Positions 55,666-64,000 of a DNA stretch of 64,000 nt are shown in pieces. Within the stretch, counting starts at the first letter, position 1; the number at the start of each line of letters is the position of its first letter. The notes beneath the pieces were generated by a model. That model did no database searches. It was given only the letters and a program-made list of their open reading frames with translations, and had not been told where the DNA came from. Source of the DNA: Beverwykella pulmonaria (taxonomy: Eukaryota; Ascomycota; Dothideomycetes; Pleosporales; Melanommataceae); assembly GCA_001599595.1 (NCBI GenBank), contig BCHH01000001.1:3085751-3149750 (forward strand), read 5' to 3'. A program made the translations under genes and the position numbers.

Positions 55666-58166
55666 ATGATTCGCGATTTCGAAAACTGGAACAGCAACCT
55701 AGGCGAGGCGTCGCAGCTGGAGGAACTGAGAGGGGTCAACGTTGCCATAGACGCTGCCGAGTACCTCAATACCCGTATCCTCAACCACCCCCGCGCGAAA
55801 GAGCCCCTCGTCCCTGCGCTCGGGGGTCTGCCACTCGGACTCACGCCGCACATCGAGGAGGACCTCAGCAAATTCGCTAGCCACCAGATTAATCCGATCT
55901 TTGTGTTTCCCGGCCTCGATCTCGTGAAGCAGGAGGACCCTTTCCGCCAGCGACGGGAGGGCGCGCAGGTCAATGCCCACGCCTGGGGCCTGTACGACGG
56001 ACACCAGGCAGAGGAGTCGGTAGCCAAGTTTGGTGAATCAAGTCAGACAACCCTCTCTATGATGTGCGAACTGTGATCTAATTTTTTTTTCTAGCATACG
56101 TCACGTCAGAGGACCTCCTTCGCCCGCTCCAGTCCATCCTAACCGCCAAAAACATCCCGTTCCAGGTCGCCCCGTACAGTTCGTGGGCTCAAGTGAGTAT
56201 ACCCTTGTGTCTTTGCACTTTTCATTGAGCTCAAGGCTGATGTGCTGTAGCTGGCCTATCTAGAAAAGCACAATCATGTCCAGGCCATCTCCGGGCCGTC
56301 CGAACTCCTCCTTTTCGACTGCGATAAAGTCATCACATCGTGGGATCTCGAGGCGGGCATCTTCAAGTGGATACGGCGGGCAAAATGCGTTGCTGACCTG
56401 AAGAAGTATGTGAACAATGGAGACATCTCTGATGACATGTTCGTGGACGCCTGCATGCTTGCCGGAAGCCACTTCCTCACTACCCTCCCCACCCTCGAGA
56501 TGCCGAATCGAAAACAACCGAGGCCACTTGGCGCCATTGAGATGATTATGAGCACTGGGCGGACCGGCATAGCAGTCATTCTGAACAACCAAGACGACCC
56601 AAGGTTCCAGCGGACGCAGTATGCAGACAAGTACCGCAGGGCGCGTCTGGCGGTCAAGCATCACCCGGTCTTGACTGCTGAAGGCAAGGTCGAGCCAATG
56701 GCAGAGGGCCAAATGCCAAATGACGCCCACGAGTTCATCGGCCAGCGTCTTCCTGATGAGATCTATCATTACTTATCCAAGGGCCTGATTAACGCCCGGA
56801 TAGTCACTTGGCGCGCGACAAGCGAGATCATTGAGGCTCCGCCAATGGATGGGGGGGAATCTCCAGAATACCGCAATCTCGTGAGCTCGAAGCTTACTCC
56901 ACTGCGAACCACAGCGATCAACGTCTTGTCCTCGTCATTGCATAACTGGTACCAACACAAAGATCTGACCTTGAAATGCTGGTTTGAGGATTCAACAGGC
57001 AAGCCGCACACCAGCACCATCAGCATGAAAGGTCTCCCGGAATACCGAAAGATTGTCGATACGTGGAATGTGAAGGAGGCAACATTCAAAGACGTTGTCG
57101 CTCAGTACCAGGTAGGATTTGCACCCATGTGTCTACCTCAGCTGCTAAATTATATTAGCCTTGTGGATACCTAGGAGCCGCTATTTTATCACTGCAAAAC
57201 GCCGACTTCGTTCCCAAGACTATTGGCAAAAAAGACCCCGCCGATGTAAGGTTTCAAACCGATATTTTCGGCTTGCACTAACGCAACGTAGCCTCTCTCC
57301 ACAGCAGATGAAATACTGCACAACTCGATCTGGCGATTCCTTGCCCTTCGAGAGTACGTCGACACGAACCACAACTTGACTGCATGGGGAAAGGTGCTGG
57401 CTACAGCCATCACTACACTCAAGGGCAAGCCTGAGCTAGAGGAAGCCGCCGTCATCGCTGTCGAGTTGGTCCGCCTTGGTATACTCAACTCAAATATCGA
57501 CATGTTCCCAACCTACAATGGAGCTCCGATGCGCGGTGAAGGTGAGTAAATTCCCGGAAGTGTATGATTGGTTCAATGCTAACAATCAGAAAGTGAAGGA
57601 CAAAAACATCAACTTGCTAATTTCGCGGGTCGCTGGTCTCGGAACGTTACACCATAAGCCCATTGGCTTCACTGGCCCACTTAGCCAGCATTTGCTAGGA
57701 TACAACTCGATGATTAATGTCGTACGCAGCGCATTACGAGACTTGGTTGAAGTCGCTGCAACACACATGTTCATGAGCGCAGCCGCGAAGCGTGACATCA
57801 ACAACCTCTCCTCCATCGCCATGAAGTAAGTGCACAAAATCCGCATTCGGCTTCGAGTCACTAATTCTATTTAGGCTTCCGTTCCTCCTACCCAACAATT
57901 GTGCGCTCAGCATCGCCGTCAAGTCTTACCTCGACGAACTGCTTGCTGATCCCGACCCAACCTCCAAAGAAGCAAAAGCCCGCGTCCAAGAAACCGCTTC
58001 GACTCGTTACTTTCCGCAATCAGAAGATTTCGCTGGCGATCTCAAGACCGCATTCGAACTTTGGGATGCTGTATATGAGGGCGTGAAGAGTTCAGGGAAC
58101 TTACTGAGAGAGCCGGAGAAGAAGCAGTGGAACGAGGCCAACGAGTGGTTGGCCGGTCGGCGGTAG
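55666..58166 (+). CDS. mkt1: Mkt1-like post-transcriptional regulator (XPG-fold)
   Basis: Fungal Mkt1, which in yeast works with Pbp1 in mRNA translation and stability control. Exons: 55666-56032, 56095-56192, 56251-57111, 57159-57245, 57292-57541, 57594-57825 and 57875-58166; 728 aa, all joins in frame. The N-terminus is an XPG-N-like domain (G-V-N-V-A-I-D-A-A-E-Y-L-N, F-V-F-P-G-L), then an XPG-I-like domain (S-S-W-A-Q-L-A-Y-L, G-P-S-E-L-L-L-F-D-C-D-K-V). Here the acidic nuclease residues are largely replaced, as in known Mkt1. The central and C-terminal Mkt1 domains follow (N-I-D-M-F-P-T-Y-N-G, L-L-I-S-R-V-A-G-L-G). The acceptor at 57592-57593 was chosen because it alone restores the family sequence after a GTGAGT donor. 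Confidence 0.93.
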
Positions 58167-58502
58167 GTGAGGAGAATTTTGGTAATGTCCATATGTGATT
58201 AGCCATTTTAGATCGCTCCTTGCTATTCCCTTTAGGAAGACATTGGATAACGGCTCGCGCGGGAGATATATTGCACATGCACAGACAAGCTCCAATGCAC
58301 ATTGTCCCTCCGAGCGCCGTAAGAGAAGATCGAAACGAAGATAGGATGAGATGGGTGGACAGTTTGTGTGAATGTGTGGATGGAAGCTTAGCTACGTAAG
58401 AAAAAAAGCTCTCAAACCCCCAACTGACGTGTCACGACTGGGCACTAGCTTGTCGGTGCTCCCCGGACTCTTCAATACGCTGCTCTACATTGTTATATTT
58501 CC
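58167..58502. other. Convergent spacer, MKT1 / scytalone dehydratase-like
   Basis: Contains only the 3' flanks of the two convergent genes as far as I can see. Confidence 0.5.
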
Positions 58503-59184
58503 TCATATCTTTGCCTTCTTCATTTGCTCATTATCCGTGGCCTGCTCAACGAAGATCTTGTCGAAGTTAAACTCGTCCATTCGCTTCCCAGGTTTGGTGC
58601 CCACGAGTTTCCACTCCCCGTCCAATTTTTGGTAGTAGTGCTCCATGAGCGTAAGCCCGTGGCCTATAGCCTCGACCACCTTTTTCTCGAGCGTCCTGTA
58701 GCGCTTGTACTCTGTCCGGACCTCATATCCTCTTAGTCCAAAATCCAACATTACAAGTGTAGCCGAGTCGCACTAAGGATGGGGAGTCGAAGAGAAAGTG
58801 CGATTGAAATACTACTTACTTGATGGAATCCCGTCACGGTATCCGGCCCCGTACGATCATACTTGCTGCCCCCAATATGATGCACACAATCCACGATTCC
58901 GCCAAGCCTGTTGGGGTGGTCTGACAGCTTCATAAACTCCTCTCGAGACATCGTAATTGGGGGTTGGGAGAAGGCGGAGGAATAGTCGAGGGTTACGTTA
59001 GGGCCGAGAATTGCGGAGAGGCGAGAGAATTGTTTGGAGTCATAGCTGTCGGCCCATTCGAAGGTTATGCGAGAGAGTGCGAGGAAGTCTAGGTGAGAGT
59101 GTTAGGGAGGAGAGGAGGATGGAGGAAGGGAAGGAGAGTAGGAGGAGATGAATGGGTACCTTCGAAGGTTATGTAGTTCGCCAT
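58503..59184 (-). CDS. Scytalone dehydratase-like protein
   Basis: 170-aa SnoaL-fold protein, close in length to scytalone dehydratase of the DHN-melanin pathway. Exons on the minus strand: 59184-59160, 59088-58820 and 58721-58503. Active-site residues by family alignment: Tyr24-Asp25 (known Y30-D31), Tyr44 (Y50), His78 in V-H-H-I-G-G (H85), and His97 in T-G-F-H-Q (H110). The two polar residues known as S129 and N131 appear to be Thr122 and Met124, so substrate binding probably differs. The C-terminal G-K-R-M-D-E-F-N-F-D-K-I-F is typical. The protein may act as a dehydratase or cyclase on a polyketide intermediate. It is divergent from a questin oxidase-like gene with 420 bp between, which hints at co-regulation. 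The acceptor of the second intron (58722) is the least sure. Confidence 0.85.
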
Positions 59185-59604
59185 GATCAATGTGGTCGCT
59201 GGATCAAGAGCGAGGGCGAGAATGAAGAATGCGTGCTTCCAAGTCACAAAGAGTGGTTTTTAGATCAAATGAAGCACTCCCTATCACCCAATAAAACAAC
59301 AGCCCTGCGCAGGCTCCACGGATACCAAGGATAAACGGCCTGACAAGCAATTTGTCGTTCGTGTCATGATGCACCTCGGCAGCTATTCACTTAAATGTGG
59401 GGAAGCGGGGGAGTTGCGACTGGGATCGTCGGCGCTAATCTGCAGCTCTGCGAGAAGGATACGAAGCATGAAGTCTGTGGTGCGATGATGAAAAGCTACT
59501 TTTAAGAATGAGGACCTGCTCGTCATTTTTCACACTTGATCATCTGAGCAGTCAGACAGGCTGCTTCTGGAACTTTTAACAGAACAAAACGCAAATCTTC
59601 CGTC
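59185..59604. promoter_or_regulatory. Shared promoter region of the two tailoring genes
   Basis: 420 bp between outward-facing starts. A bidirectional promoter is inferred from the layout; no specific factor site was identified. Confidence 0.4.
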
Positions 59605-61167
59605 ATGGCCACGCCGTACGATGTACAATTGTCTGCGACAGACACAAGAGGGCTCACACACGTGAAATATTTGAAGCAGGAATCCGCAGATAAAGTGTCT
59701 GAACTGTTGATGTTGAATCATGCGAGGTACCACACGTTATTCAACGAAGTCGGGTTGCACAGTTAGTGTCGCTTAGATCTACAAATCACTGAGATACAAG
59801 CACTCAAAGGGAATAGATCACATCGTTCACCATCTCCTTTCGCTGTGGGCTCTCGGCGCTTCACCTTCCGAGATCCAAGACGCGTACGATCTCAACAAGA
59901 CGTACCAACTCCCGCACCAACACCACGCAGCGTCTATAACGACAAAGCTTTCAGACCCCACCTTTTTCAAAGAAAGTTTGGGCAAAAGCGAGTTTTACAC
60001 AGATTACCTGCACTTCTTCCAAGACGAGATTGCTGAGAAAGGCGTCGAGGAGGTGGTGCGGGAGTATGTATTCAAAGGAGATGAGAGGGCTGATGATCTG
60101 CTTGGGAGAATGTACTCTGGTAAATCCACTCCCTCTCTTTCAACTCCTTCATTGACGTATCTGATGGAAATGAAGGCTTTGAACACCCCATCTTACACCT
60201 CGGCTTCGCGCTCGAATTCCAGCAACCCTGTCTTGTCGCCGAAGCCCTAGCTTCAGCATGCATCCACGACGACTGGCCGCTCGCCATCATCCGTCCCCTA
60301 GAATCATACATTGCCACTCACCCCAACCTTCCCCACAACTCCCTCATCTCTGTCATCCACGCACTGCGCGTAGACCCTGTAGTCCGTACTGCAGTGCGAC
60401 CCTCCGACCCTCCCAACCGCGTAACACACGGCCTGCTCAAACGCGCCTCCGCACAGCTCCCCTCCATCATCTCTACCTGGCACGTGCAGCCTACAGAGGT
60501 AGACATCGCCTACCGCACCGCCGAAATGGCAAATGTATGCACGTACCTCAGCGGCTGTGCCCAGAACCCGAAGAAAGTACCGTCTATGGATTTCTTCATG
60601 ATGCATAGCACGAATCTTTCCGTTTTCTATCCAACATTCATGGAGCTAAATTGGCTAGGGTTGGAGCAGAAAGCGAGACTGTTAAGCTGGAAGGGCTGGA
60701 TGGATGCTGTACTTTATGCGGCGTGTGGATGTCCTGCACTGTATCCTGAGCGCGTAATGCAATACACGCCGAAAATATTAGGGCCCTGGTCCAGCGTTAT
60801 TGCGCGAGCAACGCAGTATGCCGACGACGGCCACACGGCAAAACTCATCCGGGCTATCTTGAACGCAGAAAGGGTTTCCAGACCCTATGTTGGAAACAAG
60901 CAGGATTTTCCGTTGCAGGAAGGAGGATTCCTGAAAATAGCACACATGACAATGGACTCTGTAGAACGAATGACGCAGCTGGAGTATAAAATGCCAGAGG
61001 AATTGAAGAGGCTCTATGTGGAGAGGCTGGGCGTGGACGAGGAGGTGGTTAAAATCGTGTGTAGGTGGGTGAGATGGTGCGGGGTTGAGGGTGCGTGGGA
61101 GAATGTGCCGGATTTGGTGGAGGAGGAAGGGAGAGATAATGGGAAGGAGGGGAAGGCGAGACTGTAA
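59605..61167 (+). CDS. Questin oxidase-like protein (AflY/DUF4243 family)
   Basis: 483-aa protein of the family that includes questin oxidase and AflY/HypC-type Baeyer-Villiger-like oxygenases, which open anthraquinone or related rings. Exons: 59605-59761, 59817-60119 and 60176-61167, with introns of 55 and 56 nt in frame. Family signs: N-H-A-R-Y-H-T-L-F-N-E followed by H-I-V-H-H-L-L-S-L-W-A-L-G-A, F-Y-T-D-Y-L-H-F-F-Q-D-E, G-F-E-H-P-I-L-H-L-G-F-A-L-E-F, and near the C-terminus M-D-F-F-M-M-H-S-T-N. These His-rich blocks are the presumed active region. No PKS or other core enzyme is in the window, so the partner pathway is unknown. The gene sits 550 bp from a retrotransposon LTR. Confidence 0.9.
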
Positions 61168-61719
61168 GGCAGCGATGGATTAGATGTGAATGAGGGAGGA
61201 GGCACGAAGAATATGAAAGAGGGTGTTACCGTAGCTGAGTGTTGTGTTCAATACATGTTGTTGAGTTAAGTTGTTGGTTGACTCATGGCTTGCATAGTCT
61301 GGATGTAAATTTTTGAAAAAGCGGTAGACAGAAATTGATCAATCTGAGAATTGGGGAGATGTTTTCTTACTCTTGTCCTCTATTAAGAAGACAGCCAAGC
61401 GCCCCAAAGGGAGATTTGAAGGCTTAACAGAGCACTGAAAGGTCCTGCTACACAGATATTGTTGTACTGGATATCAAATTGTGATTAGAATAGTGATGAA
61501 TTGGAGGACGGTTAGATGGACTTGCTCAAGACGTTGAGGAAATGATGTGAGGCCACGATCTAAGTACGGTGGACTGTTGTTGGGTTCCTTTAGATATACG
61601 CTTACGTACGTAGCTAGTTGTTGTGCAATTGAACTTCAGTTATTCCAGGAGGAGCTAGTAGGGTTGTTTCACGAAGGGCTTACCTATAAGTAGCTAAATC
61701 TTACTGTATATAAGCCAGT
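61168..61719. other. Spacer up to the Gypsy LTR
   Basis: AT-rich, no gene. A TGGTTGACT-like motif and short repeats of ACGTACGTAGCTAG near 61604-61617 are visible. The outer target duplication of the LTR would lie around 61715-61719 but its partner is outside the window. Confidence 0.45.
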
Positions 61720-62390
61720 TGTTATACGAGGTGAACACTTACTAGGTCCGGTCCGTACTAAGGCGGTGCGTAAGCGTAGGTGTCGTAGGATTATTCTGTG
61801 AGGTTCGAAGACGATGATATAAGACAACAGGGTGGTAAATCCAATCAATAAATTGACTAACTAACTTGCTGTATCAATCTGGGTAAGAGACGAGTGAAGT
61901 TATTTGAGTTGACTACAAAGAGCAAACATAACATAGGAAACTGTCCTCCTTATATATTTCCTCTTAGACCATGGAATCCTGAGTCTCCCAGGTCTCCCTT
62001 CTTCTTAGCAGGATAATTGGGATCCTTTAATTCTCCCAAGTTTCCTGTGTCTTGGCGTGATCTTCTAGGATCCTTTAATTCTCCCAAGTTTCCTTTGTCT
62101 TGGCAGAATTTTCTAGGATCCTTTAATTCTTCCAAGTTTCCCCTTCCTTGGCGGGATCTTGAGGATCCTTTAATTCTTCCAAGTTTCCTCTTCCTTGGCG
62201 GGATCTTGAGGATCCTTCAATTCTTCCAAGTTTCCTCTTCCTTGGCAGGATATCTTCTGTCACGTGCCTCGCTTACCTGCGCGAATCCTTGCTGTTCCTT
62301 TGCGCCCGCCTGCGCGCTGTGCTGCGCCTGTTAACAGGGTTAGTTCCTCATCTGCAGCCCACATCTGTGCTACTTCTTCAAACCGTAACA
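61720..62390 (-). mobile_element. 3' LTR of a Gypsy retrotransposon
   Basis: The segment begins TGTTA and ends TAACA on the plus strand, giving TG...CA ends with a 5-bp inverted repeat, 671 bp long. Directly inside it lies a purine tract on the minus strand, as required next to a 3' LTR. A minus-strand TATA box (TATATAAGG) at about 61949-61957 would drive transcription leftwards, and the tandem repeat at 61973-62258 occupies U3. The element therefore reads right to left. Confidence 0.75.
61973..62258 (-). repeat. 47-48 bp tandem repeat in the LTR, about six units
   Basis: Unit starts at 62021, 62069, 62117, 62164 and 62211, each beginning GATCCTT(T/C)AATTCT, plus a degenerate unit from 61973. 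The first units are 48 bp and the later ones 47 bp. On the minus strand the 48-bp units read as a 16-residue repeat (G-N-L-G-E-L-K-D-P), but the 47-bp units break frame, so coding is unlikely. Such arrays in U3 commonly act as enhancer repeats. Confidence 0.9.
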
Positions 62391-62405
62391 TTATCCCCCT
62401 CTTTG
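62391..62405 (-). other. Polypurine tract of the Gypsy element
   Basis: The minus strand reads AAAGAGGGGGATAA immediately before the TGTTACGG end of the LTR. This is the expected plus-strand DNA primer site of an LTR retrotransposon. Confidence 0.75.
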
Positions 62406-62516
62406 GCAGTGTCGTCCTAACACCCTTACCCTTGCTGTGTCGTCCATAGTTGTCTGGGTATAAAGGTGCGTCGTCCTGCTTGGTAGATTCCTGTTCTTGT
62501 TCGTCCTGTCCTAACT

Positions 62517-63098
62517 ATGCCCAAGGTCCCAAAATCAAAACCAACTTCAACCAAGAACCGTCGCGCCCGCGCCAAACGTATTCGTGTCCGCGGTACCAAA
62601 ATGTTGTCTAGTTGCGCTCGCTGTTAGAAAGAGAAATTGCGTTGTTTTGTCAACACTTGCTCCAGGGAGTGTGCTAGTTGTATCGCAGTCTATGCAAAAT
62701 GTAGCCTGTGGGTATCTGAGGAAGAGTGGGAGAAAGTTTAGGTAGAAAAGCGTGCCACTCAGCTCGCCCTTCTAAAGGTGGAGGCTGAGGCTGCTCGTCT
62801 TCGCTTGGCTCTAGCTAAGGTTGAGGAGCGTGAATAGTTGTTCGCTGCGCATAATTTGAAGGTTGCCAACGCCCTAGATCCTCTGCCAAAAACGTCTAGT
62901 ACAGCTTCCACTGCTGCTTCTAAATCACTGCCAATTGAACTGTTATCAACTAACCTAGGCTGGTTACAGGCTAATTCTTTTTCTTTTAACCTTTCTTCCT
63001 TCCTTGCCAATCCTGTGCTGTTTCCGTTAGACTATTCAGATCTCCTGCATCTAGATGCTGTTGGTGGTATTCTGTTACTAATTCCTTGCAGTTTGTAA
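62517..63098 (+). pseudogene. Extra Cys-containing ORF of the Gypsy element, opposite strand
   Basis: A frame of 193 codons lies between integrase and 3' LTR, on the strand opposite to pol. It is broken by TAG at 62625, 62739 and 62835, all explicable as CAG-to-TAG by RIP. The product starts with a basic region (P-K-S-K-P-T, R-R-A-R-A-K-R-I-R-V-R-G), then a cysteine array C-A-R-C..L-R-C..C-A-S-C..C that resembles a small zinc cluster, then a coiled coil rich in Lys/Glu/Ala. I recall similar short ORFs in fungal Gypsy elements. Its function, perhaps nucleic-acid binding, is unknown. Confidence 0.7.
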
Positions 63099-63099
63099 G

Positions 63100-63905
63100 A
63101 TTCTGTTTTAGTTCCTATGTGTTCTAACTATCTAGCCATCCTTGCTATTTTACCAAGTATTTCTACTAACGTCTAAACTTCTTTAGGTCCTTAATTAATT
63201 TNACCTTGTAGTCCTTATCCTTAAGTTCTAAGCTAGTTTCTAGTTTAGCGTGTGCTAGTGCTAGTTCTAGGAGTAATTTATAAAAAACTAGATGTATGCA
63301 GGTATCCTTTGGTAGACCTAGTTTGTAATTTACTAGTTCCNTAGTCTCTAAGACTTNAAATAGTCCTACTTNGAGATTGTCTAGTTTGCTNCATAGTCTT
63401 CTAGTTTTTAAGTTTTTCTGTAACAGGAAAACTCTATCCCCCTCTTTAAAGGTTGGTCCCTTAATCCTTTTTTTGTTAGCTAATTTAGATGTTGTAAGGT
63501 TCTATTAAGCTATGTTCTTGCTTAATTTNTTGTGTAGTTCTAGGAGTCTTTTAGCTTTGTCTGCCACATTTGCGTGTAGACTCTCTATGTCCTTTAGATC
63601 TTAATAAGCAATTGGTTTATATCTGTAATTTGCGTAGAAAGGTGAGTATTTTGTTGTGCTCAACCTTAATCTATTATACGCTAGTTGTGCTGTTAGCAGG
63701 AGTTCAACCTAGTTGTCCTGTAGCTTGTTAACGTACATCTGTAAGTATTGTTCTAATGTTTAGTTTGTCTGTTCTGTTTGCCCATCTGTCTAGGGGTAAA
63801 AGCTAGTTAATAGTTTCTTCTTTGTTCCTAGTTTAGCTAACAGTGTGCTCTAATACTTAGATGTAAAGAGCTTGTCACAATTAGTTATAAATTTGTCTGG
63901 CATAC
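63100..63905 (-). pseudogene. Gypsy (chromovirus-like) integrase, RIP-degraded
   Basis: The minus strand encodes the C-terminal part of a Ty3/Gypsy integrase. From 63903 leftwards it reads M-P-D-K-F-I-T-N-C-D, then L-G-T-K-K-K-L, T-D-G-Q-T-E-Q-T-N, L-E-Q-Y-L, L-A-Y-N and S-P-F-Y-A-N-Y. Later come G-P-T-F-K-E-G-D-R-V-F-L-L and N-Y-K-L-G-L-P, the region before a chromodomain. Several TAG/TAA codons stand at Gln or Trp positions, as expected from RIP. Ambiguous bases (n) occur between about 63202 and 63529. The integrase is interrupted at 63905/63906 by the 102-bp type element; reverse transcriptase and Gag lie beyond the window. Confidence 0.85.
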
Positions 63906-64000
63906 TGTCACGGTATATATGTTATTCTATACGCACCTCACCCTATTGGGTTCACTGCACCTTTTTAGGTAGCGCAGGTCGAGTGGTATAGAGCTTGCTC
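63906..64000. mobile_element. Second copy of the 102-bp LTR-like element, cut by window end
   Basis: Starts TGTCAC and keeps the blocks GTATATATG, TATTCTAT, GGTTCACTGCACCTTTTT and GAGTGGTATAGAGC in the order and spacing seen at 10652-10753. 95 of about 102 bases are visible. It lies inside Gypsy integrase codons, so it inserted there. The left flank CATAC (63901-63905) should be repeated just past the window end. Confidence 0.75.

Noticed and set aside
61973..62258. A 16-residue repeat protein on the minus strand
   Set aside because: Half the units are 47 bp and break the frame; the array lies inside the LTR.

Overview
The window is nuclear DNA from a filamentous ascomycete (Pezizomycotina, perhaps a dothideomycete; the class is a guess). 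The grounds are short GT-AG introns of about 45-90 nt with CTAAC/CTGAC branch sites, fungus-specific families (GtaA glutaminase, Zn(II)2Cys6 regulator, scytalone dehydratase-like and questin oxidase-like enzymes), and retroelements riddled with in-frame TAG codons in the style of repeat-induced point mutation (RIP). All exon joins were made by hand from splice signals, reading frame and family knowledge. No search was run.

Left part (1-10.1 kb) is dense and mostly housekeeping: the 3' part of a secreted glutaminase, TRAPPC5/Trs31 (ER-Golgi tether), EBP2 (60S ribosome biogenesis) divergent from a tiny HSBP1 gene, an ERp38/TigA-type protein disulfide isomerase, and a thioredoxin-like protein with a CPPC site. 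A 102-bp TG...CA element with a perfect 5-bp target duplication lies at 10.65 kb. From 11.4 to 17.6 kb a Zn2Cys6 regulator, a DHA1-type MFS transporter and an acetamidase-type amidase form a plausible amide or nitrogen-use cluster.

From 17.6 to 40.6 kb the DNA is gene-poor, AT-richer and scarred. It holds a small secreted SH3-like protein, a six-cysteine secreted peptide, an orphan multidomain protein bracketed by inverted promoter-like repeats, a fragment of a FAD-linked oxidoreductase, a frameshifted HSL-type esterase, a second MFS transporter, an F-box-like gene with an in-frame stop, a second intact member of the same orphan family, and a decayed Copia element. The two orphan genes (24.6-26.6 kb and 35.7-38.6 kb) share a series of motifs over most of their length. 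I cannot link this family to a known function.

From 41 to 61.2 kb the window is orderly again: Nha1-type Na+/H+ antiporter, a PY-motif alpha-arrestin, the BRCT scaffold Dpb11/Rad4/TopBP1, a 2-oxoglutarate dioxygenase, Mkt1, and a divergent pair encoding a scytalone dehydratase-like and a questin oxidase-like enzyme. The right end (61.7-64 kb) is the 3' half of a RIP-degraded Gypsy retrotransposon on the minus strand: LTR with an internal 47-48 bp tandem repeat, polypurine tract, an extra ORF in the opposite orientation, and the integrase. A second copy of the 102-bp element sits inside that integrase and is cut by the window end.

No rRNA or tRNA gene and no CRISPR array was recognised.
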